Source of the DNA: Cristatella mucedo
Lineage: Eukaryota > Bryozoa > Phylactolaemata > Cristatellidae
Assembly: GCA_009760855.2 (NCBI GenBank)
Contig: WPIO01000091.1
Location: forward strand, 1,585,501-1,649,500
DNA: 64,000 bases
Reading direction: 5' to 3'
Both the position numbers and the translations under genes were made by a program. The notes beneath the pieces were generated by a model. It searched no databases. It was not told the origin of the DNA and saw only the letters and a program-made list of their open reading frames with translations. This document shows, in pieces, positions 11,976 to 24,916 of this stretch; position 1 is the first letter of the stretch; the number at the start of each line of letters is the position of its first letter.

Positions 11976-14900
11976 TTGGAACGTGTTTGTTGCTATTGAA
12001 TCAGAGGCGAAAGTTTTCAATTAAAATAAAACGCTCAGAAATTTCGCTATTTCTGACGGTTGATATGCATTCGTCATAGGTTTTAAAGTAGGTATATACA
12101 TTAGACTAAACTATCGTCATTCAGTCTCCCTGCTAATTGTAGTTTGGATCAAACCTAGCTCTCTTAAGTACACTGATTAAATTACGGACACAGTAGCTAT
12201 TTCAGATCAATCGCTTTAAGTACATTTCCTTAGGAACTTGATTGCTCGAAGAAGAATATGAATGAGACATGATCAGGAGATATTAAGCGACGTTACCCCT
12301 CTAAAGCTGTGGTTTCTCATAAAGAGGCTTAATGTAGTAGTTGACCATCTCAATTATTACATTACAATTTTACAAACTTGCAAGTGACTTGAAATCTTGT
12401 CGTAAAGCTAATCACTTGGAAGAAATGAATCGGCAATAGGCGTCTAACTACATGCACGCAAATTTGGAGTTTGTTAAACGTTATCTACTTCTTTCACTTG
12501 ATATTTTGACTGTATGTTATAGAATCAATCAAGCCTTCTTTTATCAGCACCTCCGATCTCACCTCGGCAGGCGCTCACCTTGTGATTCAATATTTGTAAA
12601 GGTTTCGTCACAGTGGGAGACTTAAAGTATACAAATCTTGTAAACGTGCACGGATCATGCGGGAAAACGCTAAAGTACGTGTTTTTGGTGGGATCGCTTA
12701 AGCATATGTACTTCAACTATGTCGGCGTGATAGCCATTTACAGCTAGTATTTAGATCTATGCAGGTGCCATATGCCAATACTATCCATGTATCTCAGTTT
12801 GCCAGCCTGTCTATGTTTCTCAACTGCCGAAGTGCTTGAATCAACAGACTAAAGCTCAGCATGCAAGTCATCTGCCATCTAAGCTAATGAGGATGCTGAC
12901 TTAACTCACTGCTTGGCCGTAGTTACGTTTTGTGCACGACTGGCCGACAATCGGCATTGCACTGCACATCCTGGTTGACCTGCTAGAAGCACTAAGCAGT
13001 GTTTGCAGCCATATATTACTTACTAAGAAAATAAGCATGACTAAGACGTATCCAGTTGGACCTTTAAAATAGGCTCAGCCAGTGCATTGCATATTCCATC
13101 CAGTTGTCACTCGGCTTACTATTCCAATGCGATACCTAGCAACACTAACACTTAAGCTCTTGTCACGATGTTGCACATTTTTATTCGTTCCTTTCTAAAA
13201 GTCTGTAATCTTCAGACGAGAATAGTGCACACAAATGCATGCAATAATATGTTACATTCGATCTTGACTTACGTACTTGTAGCTGAAGTACTGTTCAGTG
13301 CAATCGCGAGGAGAAAATCCAGGCTAAAAATCCAAGTAAAACTCGGATGCTTTGCTTTTCGGTCTGCATCGCGACTGCTGCCATCACACATTTTTCTCTC
13401 CGACGTGCAATCCCTTATAACGTGAAAGAATATCGGCTTCAAAGTTCTGTCACCTACGTCGAGGTGCCATCATTTTCCCGTTCTAGCTTTCATATCAGAA
13501 CGACACATTAACTAACCTAGGGATTGTAGCACTAAATTTCCCCACTCGGCGGCTTTTATAGTCCTCAAACCCACATATGCTACTTGGCAAGCCGCAGGTC
13601 ACGTTGTGTGCTCACAGCGGCTACATCTCAATCCTAAGTGATATCGTGAGATCTCCTGACTCTATTACGTTAACGAAAGATGCAACAAATGCTTCATTAT
13701 ATGACAGTCTTTCCTGGATTTTTATGGCTTGACAGTGGTATAGGAAATTGTGCTGACACTGTGCTTTTAACGACTAACCCTATTTGCCATTTGGTACTAC
13801 CCGTGCTAGCACCATTTGTATTGTGCCAGTTGAAGCTGTGCACGTCGCAGTGAACTTTCGTATCGTGCTTCCGTTACCATACAATATGTGCCTAGAATAA
13901 AAATAACTTATCAGTGACCACACTGCAGATATATAAATATTGTTATTAATAGAGCAAATTTATTTTGTGCGACTTTTAGTTATCTACCACATCCTTATTG
14001 AAACAGTGCAATTTATCAAATGCAGAACGATAACCTTGTGCACATCCTTTTTACCACGGGTTCAACTTTTGTAATTGCGTTCACTGGATTATATTATTGC
14101 TTCAGTAAATGACTTTCAAGTGCCTCGAACATTTGGCTTTTTAAAGTAGCCTCGAGATCAATCAACAATTCAACTAAATCGATAGCAAATTATTTTAAAT
14201 CGAAATGAATCCAGCATCGATTAGCTCTTACTATTCGAGAAATCACGATGACCAGATTAGTCCAATACGACATAAGCTTAACTTGATTTACGGCTTGGGA
14301 GTTGGTCCTGCTGTGTCTTTCCAACTAACTCTGCCCATAAACCCACCATATCTCTTGCTTGCCCCATCATCTACAAAGCGAAAAAGATAGGGCATGCGTA
14401 TTGTCGTAAAGGCATGGCAATGGTCGACTACGACAAAAATAGCATTTAAATCAAATGATTGAAAGCGACCAACCATCTCAATTCAGCGAATTGCATGCCC
14501 AAGCATTATTGCATAGAAAACCGGAGGAATCTTTTCTCTGCTAGCCTGGATTACGTTAAATGTATGGCAAACCAAAGTGGTGTCCATGGGGGACCACAGT
14601 TCTAGCAAAGAGCACATGACACTCGCAATTACTGCTACATTTTTCGTTAACAATACTTAGTCAAAATAGCCACAATGATCGTCAATAAATAGTCTTTTAG
14701 ACATCATGCTTGCTTACTTATCAACAGTCGAGACCGACTGACTCGATCGTTTACGGGAAAGCAAGTGAAAGCCCATAGGTATAGCAACAGTATTCAACCA
14801 AGATTCTGCTGACTTTTCTTGTACTTAAGCGGCTGGGTTATTGCTGAACTCACGGGCATGCATTGTGAATAATGTTTACCTCATTAAATACTTCAAAAGA

Positions 14901-15156
14901 CATTGAAGCGCCCTTTAAAAATCAGAGGAAATATGGGCATGCCTTCATGTAACACCTAATCGACTAAAAGAATATGATTATACTTCTGTGAACAATCTTC
15001 CTGAACTAGCCGGTTTTTGAGGAGGCTAGGCGTTTCAGCAGCTCTTACGTCATCCTGCAAAGCTGAACACGTTAAAAAGGATGCGAAAAAGTCTCTTCAG
15101 CAAGTTTTTAGTTTTTCTCCATGCCGGTAAGGAGAAGCTTCGTAACTCTTATTACA

Positions 15157-15488
15157 CTAGCTTCTTAAGAATGAAATGCTGCAATTTGATATTATTACTG
15201 GTGGTGCATACATTCCAGCATAAATGATCTCATGTAAAACATCAATAGTGGTGTTTTCATCGAGACTAGTATTTCTGTCCGAGCATGCAAAAACTGTAGT
15301 AAAAAGTAATTATTATTGTACCAAAAAATCCTGAAAGCATTTTGAATGATTCACTCTTAAAAGGTACCAAGTGTTCAACTGAATTTCGAATAAACAAGAA
15401 ATTGAAAATAATCCTTTTCAAGAAATCTGAGTTTGCTTTTCTGCAAGAAATGCAGATTCATTAAAAACATATTAGTATAGGCTGTGTT

Positions 15489-15529
<41 letters not shown>

Positions 15530-15531
15530 TC

Positions 15532-15571
<40 letters not shown>

Positions 15572-16815
15572 CATAAGTAACCTGTCTGCACGGCAACTGT
15601 TTTGCCCAGAGTTACAGTGCAGGTGTTTTACAACCAAGGTCAAGGATTTTACCCAATAGTATATTTGATGAATACACGTGTTGGTTTGTTCAGTCAGGGC
15701 ACCAAGAAGAAAAATGTGCATCCTATTCACACATCAAAATTGCGATCGTTATCGTCAACACTGTGCCTTAAAAGCCCAATAAAAGTGGTCGGCTGAAACT
15801 GAATCATCATGTCACTCAGCATTCGGTGCTGTGACATTTAGGCATTAGGCTGGCATTCAAACTAACCTTCAAATAAAGCTGAGCCATCCTTTAGCTGTTC
15901 TTGCAGACTCTCAGCAGAAACTTTCTAAAATGCATGGACAATATTCGCCCGTAAAATGTTTGTTTATTGGTAAGAGTTATGTGCCAACTTGTCCGGCACA
16001 TCATATTACTGTGCGATAGTACTCTAGATATTCAGAACTTCTTTTATATTTCTTTTATATTTTATTTATGCGCTGCGAGCACCAGGATGGTGAAAAGAAC
16101 GAACAGCAAAGCCAACTTCATTTCTTACGGTTTTCTGTAGATGCGGAAATCAGACGAATTAGTTGACAGTTAGTTCTACTCACGAATAGCAAATTGCATA
16201 TATTTACCGTCGCATTACATGTAAACAGTTAGACAGTCACGGCTCTCGAATTAATGACTTTGCTGTGGAGACATGTTAAAAACTTAAATGCTGATTGACT
16301 GAAAATACGTAGCCAGAATGTATGACGTATGTCCTGGTTAATGACAAGGTAGCTAACGAAATTCAAATCCCAGCCACATTAGGTTTACCTTTGACCCTGT
16401 TTTTGCAATCCTTTTAGTCGCCTATGGACTTGTGTCATTCACATGGAAAAGTTTGATTTAATAAACTGTTTGTCTTCAGAAAGTTAGAACGTCACTTAAG
16501 TGTGGTACGACTTTTATGCTCAGATTGGCAGCTATGTGCAAGTTAAAATTAGCGGAATATTGCCTGAAATGACTAACCAAAACAAGAAGTAGCTGCTTCT
16601 TGTGTCGACCATACATAGGTAATGGTATAAGTACAAATGAGCCTGCTAATTCTACCGAAATAGTGTCTAATGCATAGTTTCAATTACAATTTTAACAACC
16701 GCATCGCTACGTTAGTCATAACAATTTGCCATACGTCTGCAAAATCCACGAGTAGAAAAGTAAAGACATTCAGGCAACAGCTATTCTCACCTTAATGACA
16801 GCCCTCGTTTCCAGC
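15157..16815 (-). pseudogene. G3: secreted-peptide gene copy, signal-exon donor lost
   Basis: Non-coding exon 1 ends at 16791 (donor AAG|GTGAGA). The signal exon is 16134-16062 with ATG at 16121 and reads MKLALLFVLFTILVLAAHK. There the usual CAG|GTAAAT donor is replaced by an in-frame TAA (16062-16064). The propeptide exon 15924-15867 is open (KVSAESLQEQLKDGS). The short Cys exon near 15630-15585 has lost both candidate AG acceptors. The last candidate exon (15293-15157) keeps a TACAG acceptor and an open frame to TAG. Exon order and spacing match G2, G6 and G8, which is the main evidence for the gene model. Unless a cryptic donor is used this copy would give a 19-residue product. Confidence 0.6.
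15488..15568. repeat. (TA)n beside the short exon of G3
   Basis: TA repeat with a few interruptions, at the same place relative to the gene as in G2, G6 and G8. Confidence 0.95.
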
Positions 16816-16846
16816 AGAGTTTCAGCTCGAAAGGGAATAATATATA
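16791..16846 (-). promoter_or_regulatory. TATA promoter and non-coding first exon of G3
   Basis: TATA element at 16837-16846 (minus CTATATATTAT). The first-exon donor is AAG|GTGAGA at 16791. Compared with G8, the segment between TATA and donor shows only point changes. Confidence 0.5.
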
Positions 16847-17963
16847 GCACCGCGTTCCCACATTATTTTGGTTCTACTGATTTCACAATACCAAGAATGT
16901 GTTTTTTCAATCAATCTGCTTACGTGTCGGTCATTATGGAACTATGCTGCATGTATTCACGTGATAGGATCCGTAATTTCCGACCAAAGGATCAACCACA
17001 TAATTACCAGCAGATTGCAAATTCGCCAGCACCCTGAGTAACGTACTTGGAGACCAATAAGTATCAAGAGTTCAACCAGCAGCAGACCATCAGTCGCCCC
17101 AATATATTCTATGTATGCCAGGCTGGTAAAGTTGTTTTTTTATTCCGTTGGTTAATTAATCAATGAGCGCCTGTATCTTTTGTCGATAACAGCTCTTTTG
17201 GCTGACTATCCGCTGGATTCTATAGTGAGCTTACAGACACCATCGAATGTTAAAACCCTTGAAATTTGTCAGCAAGAACAGGTGTAGAGAGATCTAGGTA
17301 ACCAATTAAAACTTTAGCTAAAATCACTGCTCGAATGGCAAACTTCTGAAAATACTTTCTATTTAGCAATATCACCTATCTGGCATCAGTATGTTGGGCA
17401 GTTTGCTGCTAGCACGAAGTAGACCAAAGGTGTTCTTCGTCTGCTGTTTGAGGAGGTGCGACGGAGAGTACGTGGACATGCATTCCTAGAGCCAGAAGAA
17501 GAGCTATGTAATTTGAAGTGAATGGCCTATAGCATTAGTTAATTTCGTGAGGTTTAGTTTGTTTCGTCGTACTTTCTTAGAAAAATTTAAGCCATCACTG
17601 CATCATTCTGCTCAAATTGAGATTTAAAAATCATTTTCCGTCCGTATTATAGTCGATTCATAATACTGAGGTGTCAGCTGCTATAATTCGTCACAGTGAA
17701 CTGGATTGTTCATTTCTGTCACTGCCGAGTAAGCTCGCCTGTAAATAACAAGTATAATCAGTTGTATTTCAGAACGACTAATTTGCTTCTAAGGGATCTG
17801 ATTTAATGCATTTGGTAGAGATTTCACAGCAACAATGAGGGGTATGGTCTAGAACTGATGAAGATAAGCTTATGCATAGAAAACCAGAAGCAATCTGATC
17901 CGTAGAAATATGCTATGAGCAGGCTCCTTCAAAGCCTTGTCATTTTGTTATTCGTATCTCACG

Positions 17964-18028
17964 GTAGCTCTTGAGCTTATACAAGTGAATATCGCCAGCT
18001 CTGCATTTAGATGCCTCTGAAAAGTCGC
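17964..18028 (+). pseudogene. Remnant of family 2 first exon in U3
   Basis: VNIASSAFRCL is recognisable, but the acceptor (CACGG) and donor are lost, and the following segment is replaced by unrelated GC-richer DNA. Confidence 0.3.
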
Positions 18029-18029
18029 T

Positions 18030-18456
18030 GTTCCATCCCGGGCTAGATAGCAGCCTCGGGCGTCTTCTAACGCCGGTTGGACGTTTACCTGACTTCTCTG
18101 TGATACCTTCGGGTATTCCGCTGCCAGATTCACTGTGACTATTGATGAGCTGTCCTCGGATATGCTACACTAAACAGGACCTGCTTAGCATAACGTTCGC
18201 TGTCGCCATTAGTCGATACCTACCGTCGGGCCTTCTTCAGTGGTCAGTGAGAACGTTCTGGCATCATGCGCTCGCCCTATCAACAGCTCGGCTATCAAAC
18301 CCACGACCCGTAAGTTTAAAGCACTGATTCGTACTCTTTGCAGTAGTAGATCACCTGCCGTGGTGCTGCACGTTGTGAAACGTCGACCGGCGGCCGATTC
18401 TATGGTTTAATTTGAATTCGAAGGGCCAGCGTCCGCCTGGCCCTTTAAATTCAAAG
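18030..18456. mobile_element. GC-richer foreign segment ending in a hairpin
   Basis: U3 departs from all other units at about 18.03 kb and rejoins near 18.47 kb. The segment is visibly GC-richer than its flanks. Short ORFs exist on both strands (for example 18142-18327 +) but resemble nothing I know. It ends in a strong inverted repeat, which suggests the terminus of a mobile element. It replaced rather than simply interrupted the host sequence. Confidence 0.4.
18411..18455. repeat. Inverted repeat (19-bp arms, 7-nt loop)
   Basis: Left arm 18411-18429 (tttgaattcgaagggccag) and right arm 18437-18455 pair at 17 of 19 positions around the loop cgtccgc. It could be the end of a mobile element or a transcript hairpin. 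Confidence 0.7.
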
Positions 18457-20251
18457 TTGATCTTAATATACACAGCTGGAACTATTTAGGTGTTGTTTCC
18501 ATCTTTTGGCAACCCTCTCAAGCAAGAATCCACGTACAGCTCGAATAAAGAAATGTTCGAGGTGGCGCACTAGATGCGAACAAATAAAATAGTTATCTCT
18601 TCTTTTATTCTTGTTAGGATTTTCCCTAAGCAGCAGCAAACATACAAAGAGGTTTTCGTCCATGCAGACGTTGGTGCGTGTCGTTAGTGTTGGTTATTGG
18701 TGAGTCAGAGACGATATGTTTCATTTACAATTAAATGCTAAGGAATTTAAATATTTTTGAGAGTTGACAGGTATTCGTCATAGGTATTCAAGTGGGTTTA
18801 TACAATGGAGTGATCAGTCCTCATGCAGCCTCCTTGCCAAGACTATTTAGAGTCAGTCGCAGCTCTTACAGATGCATTTTCTAAATTAAGCATGCAGTTT
18901 ATTTTCGAGATTTCATCGCCATAAGCATATTTCCTTGGGAACTGCTTCGCTTAACGAAAAACATGGATACCCAATGATCGGGAGATTTTAGCGACGTACA
19001 CCTACTCAAAAACTGTTGTTTCTCATTAGGAGATTATAAGTAGTAGTGGTTAACCAACTAAATTCTTACATGGAAGCTATAAATACTAACAAGTGACTTG
19101 AACTCTGGTCGTAGAGCTAATCACTTGGCAGAGTTGTGGGGCTTAGCCCGTTCAACTACCTCCTCCCAAATTGTGAGTTTGTTAAATTCTGTCCGATTCT
19201 TTCACTTGATACTGTACCTTTATTTGATTTTATCGATCGTGAATATTTTCAACAGAGCCTTGGATCTTGCCTGGGCGTGCAATTTAAATGTGATGCGAAA
19301 TGCCGTACGGTCCTGTCTCAGATCGAGACATAAAGTAGAGCAGTGGGGAAATGTGCACGGATTGTCCAAAAAACCTGCTAAAGTATACGTTTCCGTTGCG
19401 ATATTTTCAACATGTATATTCCCACATTTCGACGATCTAGCCAGCTAAATCTAGTATTTAAATCTTTGAGGTGGCATATACCAGTACCATCCACGTAGCT
19501 CTTTCAGTTCGCCAGGCACATGTACTTCTACTGCCCACCGTTGGCGACACTATCGTTTCACCTATTTTCCGAAGACATACTTACATTAATAAAGATAAAA
19601 ATAACAGTCACTCATTTTTCATAGAAACAGCAGAAAATCAAATTTATTTCTAGGCACTTTAAAATAGCTACTACGGAAGCATAATCCAATGCTTAGTGGT
19701 GGCACGTTAAATGACGGCAAGCATAAAAAGGCTAAATGCGATACTCTCATGCTCAGTATCACAGTCTTCTGCCCTCTAAGCTTATGTGGCTTCAGAGTAA
19801 GCCAATCGTGGCTGAAACTACGTTTTGTCCACTGCTGCCTACAATCGGCATGTCTGTGAGCACCTTGGCTGACCTGCTAGCAGCACTGAGCAGAGTCAAC
19901 AGCCATATAGTACTTTCAAAGGATCAAAACCTGACTCAGCCATTACCAGTTGGACGCATAAAACAGGCTCAGCCGGCCTATCTCTTTTACCATCTTCTTT
20001 ATAACTCATGTACTACTTAAAAGTGACATTTCGGGAGACGAACACTACAGCTTTTGTCTGACAGGTGCACTTTTAGGTATGCGTTTTGCCTTAAGTCTGG
20101 ATTGCTGTGACGAGGATAAGAGGCTCAAATGTAGGAATTATAGATAAACATCTTGGGTGTACATAGTCTTCAAAGCAAAATCAGCTCCATGGCTAGCAAC
20201 GGCTCAGGTTTGCGTGCTCACAGAGGCTAGAACTCACTCCTAAGTAGTGTC

Positions 20252-20458
20252 GTGACATCACCTGACAAAAAGACCTTAACAAAAGAAGCTACCAAAGCCC
20301 CTGTATCTGACAGCATTGCTGTGTTATTATGTGTTGACACTCGCATACTAACTTGTGCTGACAATAACCTTCCTACTACTAACCCTATTTGCGGTTTGTC
20401 ACTCCACATGTTAGCACCAGTTGTAGTGAGCCAACTGAAGCTGTTCACGTCACAGTGA
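20252..20458 (+). CDS. Cys-containing ORF at alpha-type unit tail (U3 end)
   Basis: Open frame with RILTCADNNLPTTNPICG and a short tail ending TSQ. The same frame is open at 28074-28298 and 36345-36582. The opposite strand is also open in all three (starting MNSFSW or MHSCSW-like), and differences between copies fall almost equally on the three codon positions. I therefore cannot say which strand, if either, is coding. Confidence 0.2.
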   Translation: MTSPDKKTLTKEATKAPVSDSIAVLLCVDTRILTCADNNLPTTNPICGLSLHMLAPVVVSQLKLFTSQ

Positions 20459-21762
20459 ACTGTGGGTTTATACTTCCCTTGCCACGCCTATATGTGAGTT
20501 GAATGAAAATGAGATATCTGTGAACGCTTTGCCGATGTATATTTTTTTATTATACGACCACATTTATTTTTCCCAACATCCAGGTAGCTACTATATCAGA
20601 GTAGCTGCAGCACACATTTTCGAGCACTAATTATCATTATAGGACGTATACACTATTTCGCAGATGAAACTTCTGTAATTACGTTGACTAGATTAGATCA
20701 TTGCATTAATGAGTGACATTCGAGCACCTCGAAGCTTTAGCTTTTTACAGTAGCCTTAATATCAATAATCAATTCAACTCAACCAATAGCAATTTTTTTT
20801 AATCAAGAATAATCTAGCAGTGATCGGTTCTTGCTATTCACGAGATCATGATAACTGGATTGGTTCCATACGACCTAAGTCTAACTTGCTTAAGTGCTTG
20901 CGAGTCTGTCCCACCATGTCTTTCCAACTACTTCCGCCAATAACCCCACCGTATCTCTCGCTCGTCTTATCATCTACAAAGCAGATACATTCGGGCTTGC
21001 ATTTTTTCGTAGAAGCATTGTTATATTCAAGTGCAACGACAACAACCAACGAATAGAATTTTATAAAACCACCGACTGTCGCAATTCAGCGAATTGCATA
21101 AACTAAGCATTACTGCATGGAAAACCGCAGCAATGTTTTTACTTTTTAGACAGGATTATGGTGAATGTTTGGCAAACCAAAGTAGCGTCCAGGGATGACC
21201 GCAAATCTAGCAAAGACTGCACGACACTGGTGCATACTACTCAGTTTCATGTTGGGAATACCAAGTTAAAAAAGCCCGATGAACATCAAGGAATAGCCTT
21301 GAAAACATCTTGGTCGTTCAGTCCTTAACGGCCCCAACCGACTGAATCGACCATTTACGAGAAAGGAAGTGTATTTCGTTAGGTCCAGCAACAGTTTTCA
21401 AATAAGATTATAATGGTTTGTATTGTACTAAAGCCGCTAGGATATAACTGAACTTACCAGCACGTTTTGTAAATAATTCTGACCTTCTTAAATACTTCAA
21501 ACACAATTAAAGCACCATTCAGAAACTACATGTCAAGACGAGCCTTCTGTAATTTTAGATAAAATTGCATACAAGGAAAGCAATACACTCAAGTTGAAAA
21601 TCTCCCGGAACTAGTCAATTTCTGAGAAAGGTGCATCCGTTAGCTGCACTTGCCTCCTTGCCTCCCAATCCTTTAAAGCTGGTAACGTTAAAAGTGAAGT
21701 GAAAAGCCTGCTCTGGGAACATTTAAGGTCGCTTCTCAGTAAAGAGACGCTTCGTTGCCCTT

Positions 21763-22049
21763 TTAAAGATAGCTTCCGTAAACTGAAGAGATTAAACGTG
21801 CTCTCAATACTGTTGGTAGATAACTTCCAGCAAAATTGATATTACGCAGAACATTAATAATGTGGCTTTCATCCAGACTAGCAGGATAAGCCACTCTGAA
21901 AAGTACAAAGTGATCCAATGAATGTTTAATAATCCAGAAATTCAATGGAAAATATTTTCCAAAACATCTCACATTTTGTATCTTACAGAAACGCTGATAT
22001 TGGTAAAGAAATATAATATAGGTGTACATTTTTATACATATAAATGTAC

Positions 22050-22099
<50 letters not shown>

Positions 22100-22632
22100 C
22101 TAGTTACACTATGCGGCAGCGGTTTCGTCCAGAGTTACAGTGCAGGTGTCTTAAGACTAAGGGCAACAACTTTTGCCGAATAGCATACCCGAAGAACACG
22201 AAATGAAAATTTTTCCATTGTGGCACCAAGAAGCTAAATTTAGTTTACATTTACTACATCAAATTTGCAATCGTAATCGTGAACACTGTGGTTAAAATCC
22301 TACTAACAGTGCTCGGCTACAACTCAATCATCATGTCGCTCAGCATTAAGGCATTATGATGTAACTCACAGTAACCCTTAAATAAAGCTGAACGATCCTT
22401 TATTCGTTCTTGCACAATCCCAGCTGCGGGTTCCTAAAATGCGCGGAAAACATTCGCGTGTGAAATTTAAGTCATTTATTCGAGTTGAATCCCAACTAAT
22501 TTAGCAAATCACAATAGTGTGTAATAGTTTTGTAGATATTCAGAAATTTCTTTACGTTTACCCGATTCACGCTGCCAGCACCGGGATGGTAGAAAGAGCA
22601 AACGGCAAAGCCAGCTCATTTCCTGTGGATTT
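21763..22632 (-). pseudogene. G4: secreted-peptide gene copy with frameshifted signal exon
   Basis: The signal exon (22632-22562, ATG at 22619) has a 1-nt deletion right after ATG, so the hydrophobic stretch is read out of frame. The propeptide exon (22433-22376, 58 nt) is open but diverged (EPAAGIVQERIKDRSALFK). The short exon candidate (22156-22104) is the neatest in the window: acceptor CCTTAG, a frame containing HLHCNSGRNRCRIV and then TAA, giving a basic C-terminus with two Cys. The downstream candidate exon (about 21896-21763) is also open (ASLDESHIINVLRNIN). No TATA/first-exon block follows at the expected place, because the sequence diverges from about 23.04 kb. Confidence 0.55.
22050..22094. 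repeat. (TA)n beside the short exon of G4
   Basis: Short TA repeat in the alpha-class position, just beyond the exon's TAA. Confidence 0.9.
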
Positions 22633-23039
22633 CTTTAGATTCGGAAACCTGACCAAGTAGCTGACAGTTGTGTCTGTCTGTTCGCAAATGACACGTCGCA
22701 TTGATCGACCTAAGCATTAAGTGTAAGCATTTAAAAAGTCGCGGCCATCGAATTTACGAGCTTGCATTGTGGACAAGTCAAAACCTTAAACGGTGACTTG
22801 CCTAAAATACGTAGCACGAATTCTCGACGTCATGTCTAGCTAAGTGATTCGGTAGCTGAAGAAGTTCACATTCCAGCCACATCAAGGTTAACTTATACCC
22901 TTTATCTCTTCGATCCTTGTAACCACCAATGAAATTATGTCATTCCCCACGAAATATTTTATTTAATAGACTGTTTGTCATTACAACATCACTCAAGTGC
23001 CGTAAGACTTTTGATGCTTAGTACAAGCTTCCATGGAAA

Positions 23040-23450
23040 GATTGTTTTAGCATTCTAGTAAAAAAAAAGTTTAACATTTACTTTTTTCCAGGAGTTTTTT
23101 TTACTTTGTAGAGTCACTGCAGAGAGAGCTCATGGTAAATTAAAGTTCTCATGTTGTACTTCTAATTAAATTTATATCAAGTTAGTGCATACTTTTGTTG
23201 TTTTTTAAGTAACAATTAGATAAGCGACGTCTATGTCATTTGTTTCTCGCCAAGTAAAACGTTAACATATTAGTGACTATTTGCAATGTATCACAGGTAA
23301 AGTAAGTGAGTAATAATGATCCCTTCGTGAGTAGAATATTTACCATAAGAACACAGCCGGCAATTAATATGACTATTTATCTCCCATGCATCAGTTGATC
23401 GTTGACTGTTTGTTACAGGCAATGCCCATCTGTCTGAATGCCAATTAAAA
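23040..23450. other. AT-rich stretch unique to U4
   Basis: Does not align by eye with other units. It sits where U2, U3, U6 and U8 carry the gene family 1 promoter. No ORF, splice-site pair or repeat was seen in it. Confidence 0.4.
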
Positions 23451-24916
23451 CTCTATCTTTGGTACTCCATAGTCACCTCAATAAAAAACAGGCCTAAAAG
23501 CTTTAAGGCCATATTGGGATCTAGGAATTACAGTAAACGATTACAAGAGTTACGAGATCAAATTCAACTAACTTTCATTTATTGCCGTAAAGATTTGGTT
23601 ACTTGCACTTAATTGCAAAGCACTGCTTGCCGTCAAGCACTTTTCGTTGGAAAAAAGAAAAAATAAACGGTTTAGAAAGATATTTTGACCCAATGGCCAT
23701 GTGACCTATTAATGTAGAAACCAAAGGCGAAGAACATTTGCACTGGAAATTAGCAGTGACAATCCCTTCTAGCAATACCTGCTGAATAAATATAACATAA
23801 GTTTACTAAATCTACTACTTCACCACAGTCGCTGAGCCCTTTGAGCCCCGTGCTAGGCATGATCTCAGAATCTATCACCCCAATAGTTCCCAAATCAGAA
23901 ATACTAAAGGTTTGGCGTTTATTTTTGTGTGAGCAAGAGGCTTTTTATTGTACTCTAACTACGCACAAAGAACTCTACACACAAATACTCCTTGCCGATC
24001 ATGTAGAGGCTCATTGGTCTACGACAGCTTCAAACAGAACTGTAGATGCTAATATCCAGAGCCTGGCACATCAGAAACACTTCTGCTGATCCTTAGATAA
24101 GTACTCTGCCTGTGGCTACATCGCCCGATAGTCATATGTAAAGCGAAATACTGGTGACGTAAACTGCCAGATTTGTCGCCATCAACGGACGAACCACAGG
24201 ATTACCAGCAGGTTGCAATTTTTGCCAGCACCCCGGGTAACGTACTTGGTGATTGATCAGTGTCAAGAGTTCAACCAGCAGCAAACCTTGGCGATTTGCT
24301 TCTATGGCATCTGACTATCCAAGCTGCAAAGTTTAGGAGTCGCTGCTATTCAACTCAGTCACGCTACGAAAGTATCATGAGAATATATAGCAGTTTCTTA
24401 CCAGGATCAAGCACACCAAAGGTGTTTTTCGTCTGCTAGTGTGAGCTTTAAACGAGAGGACATGCGTTTCTACGCCAAAAGACGAGCCAAGGAAAGTGAA
24501 GCGAATGGCATGTAGTTTGATCGTAAGTTCGCAGAATATTCCCACTCATCACTGCATTCTTCTGCTCATACTGATAAATTAAAATCTTTTTCCGTCCGTA
24601 CTATAGTCAATTGTCTGAACTGAAGTGTCAGATGCATATATTCTTTATATTGAGCTGAATTTGTTATTTCCATCACAAGAGAGAAAGCTACATAGTAAAT
24701 AGTGAGGATAATCATTTATGTCTCATAACCAAAGAAGTTGGATTCTAAAATATCTAGCTCAATACTTCGGAACAAATGTCACAGTTGCGATCAGGGAAGA
24801 TGGAGCAGAACTGATACAGAATCCAGGCTTAGCCAACATTAAGCTATCAGTCCCGTAGCCGTATACTATAGGCGAGCTCCTTTGAATACTTGTCATTTTA
24901 TTATTCCGATCTCTTG

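Larger units (their letters stand above)
6317..14163. repeat. Array unit U2 (beta class), near full length
   Basis: At about 7.85 kb this is one of the most complete units. In order it holds the beta-class start (6.3-7.1 kb, no gene seen), gene family 1 copy G2 with promoter (7.3-9.0 kb), a 9.06-10.25 kb block with no convincing gene, the 54-codon ORF (10.5-10.7 kb), the family 2 candidate (11.5-11.95 kb) and the unit's 3' region (12.0-14.1 kb). It is the best reference for block order, because each other unit can be described as U2 with deletions or insertions. Confidence 0.75.
14164..20768. repeat. Array unit U3 (beta class) with insertion
   Basis: U3 follows the U2 order through G3 and its promoter (15.1-16.85 kb), then omits most of the 9.1-10.9 kb block of U2. 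It is interrupted at about 18.03-18.46 kb by a GC-richer segment that replaces the family 2 terminal-exon region. The remainder (18.5-20.5 kb) matches the unit's 3' region and ends in the alpha-type tail containing the Cys-containing ORF at 20.25 kb. No other gene is supported. Confidence 0.7.
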
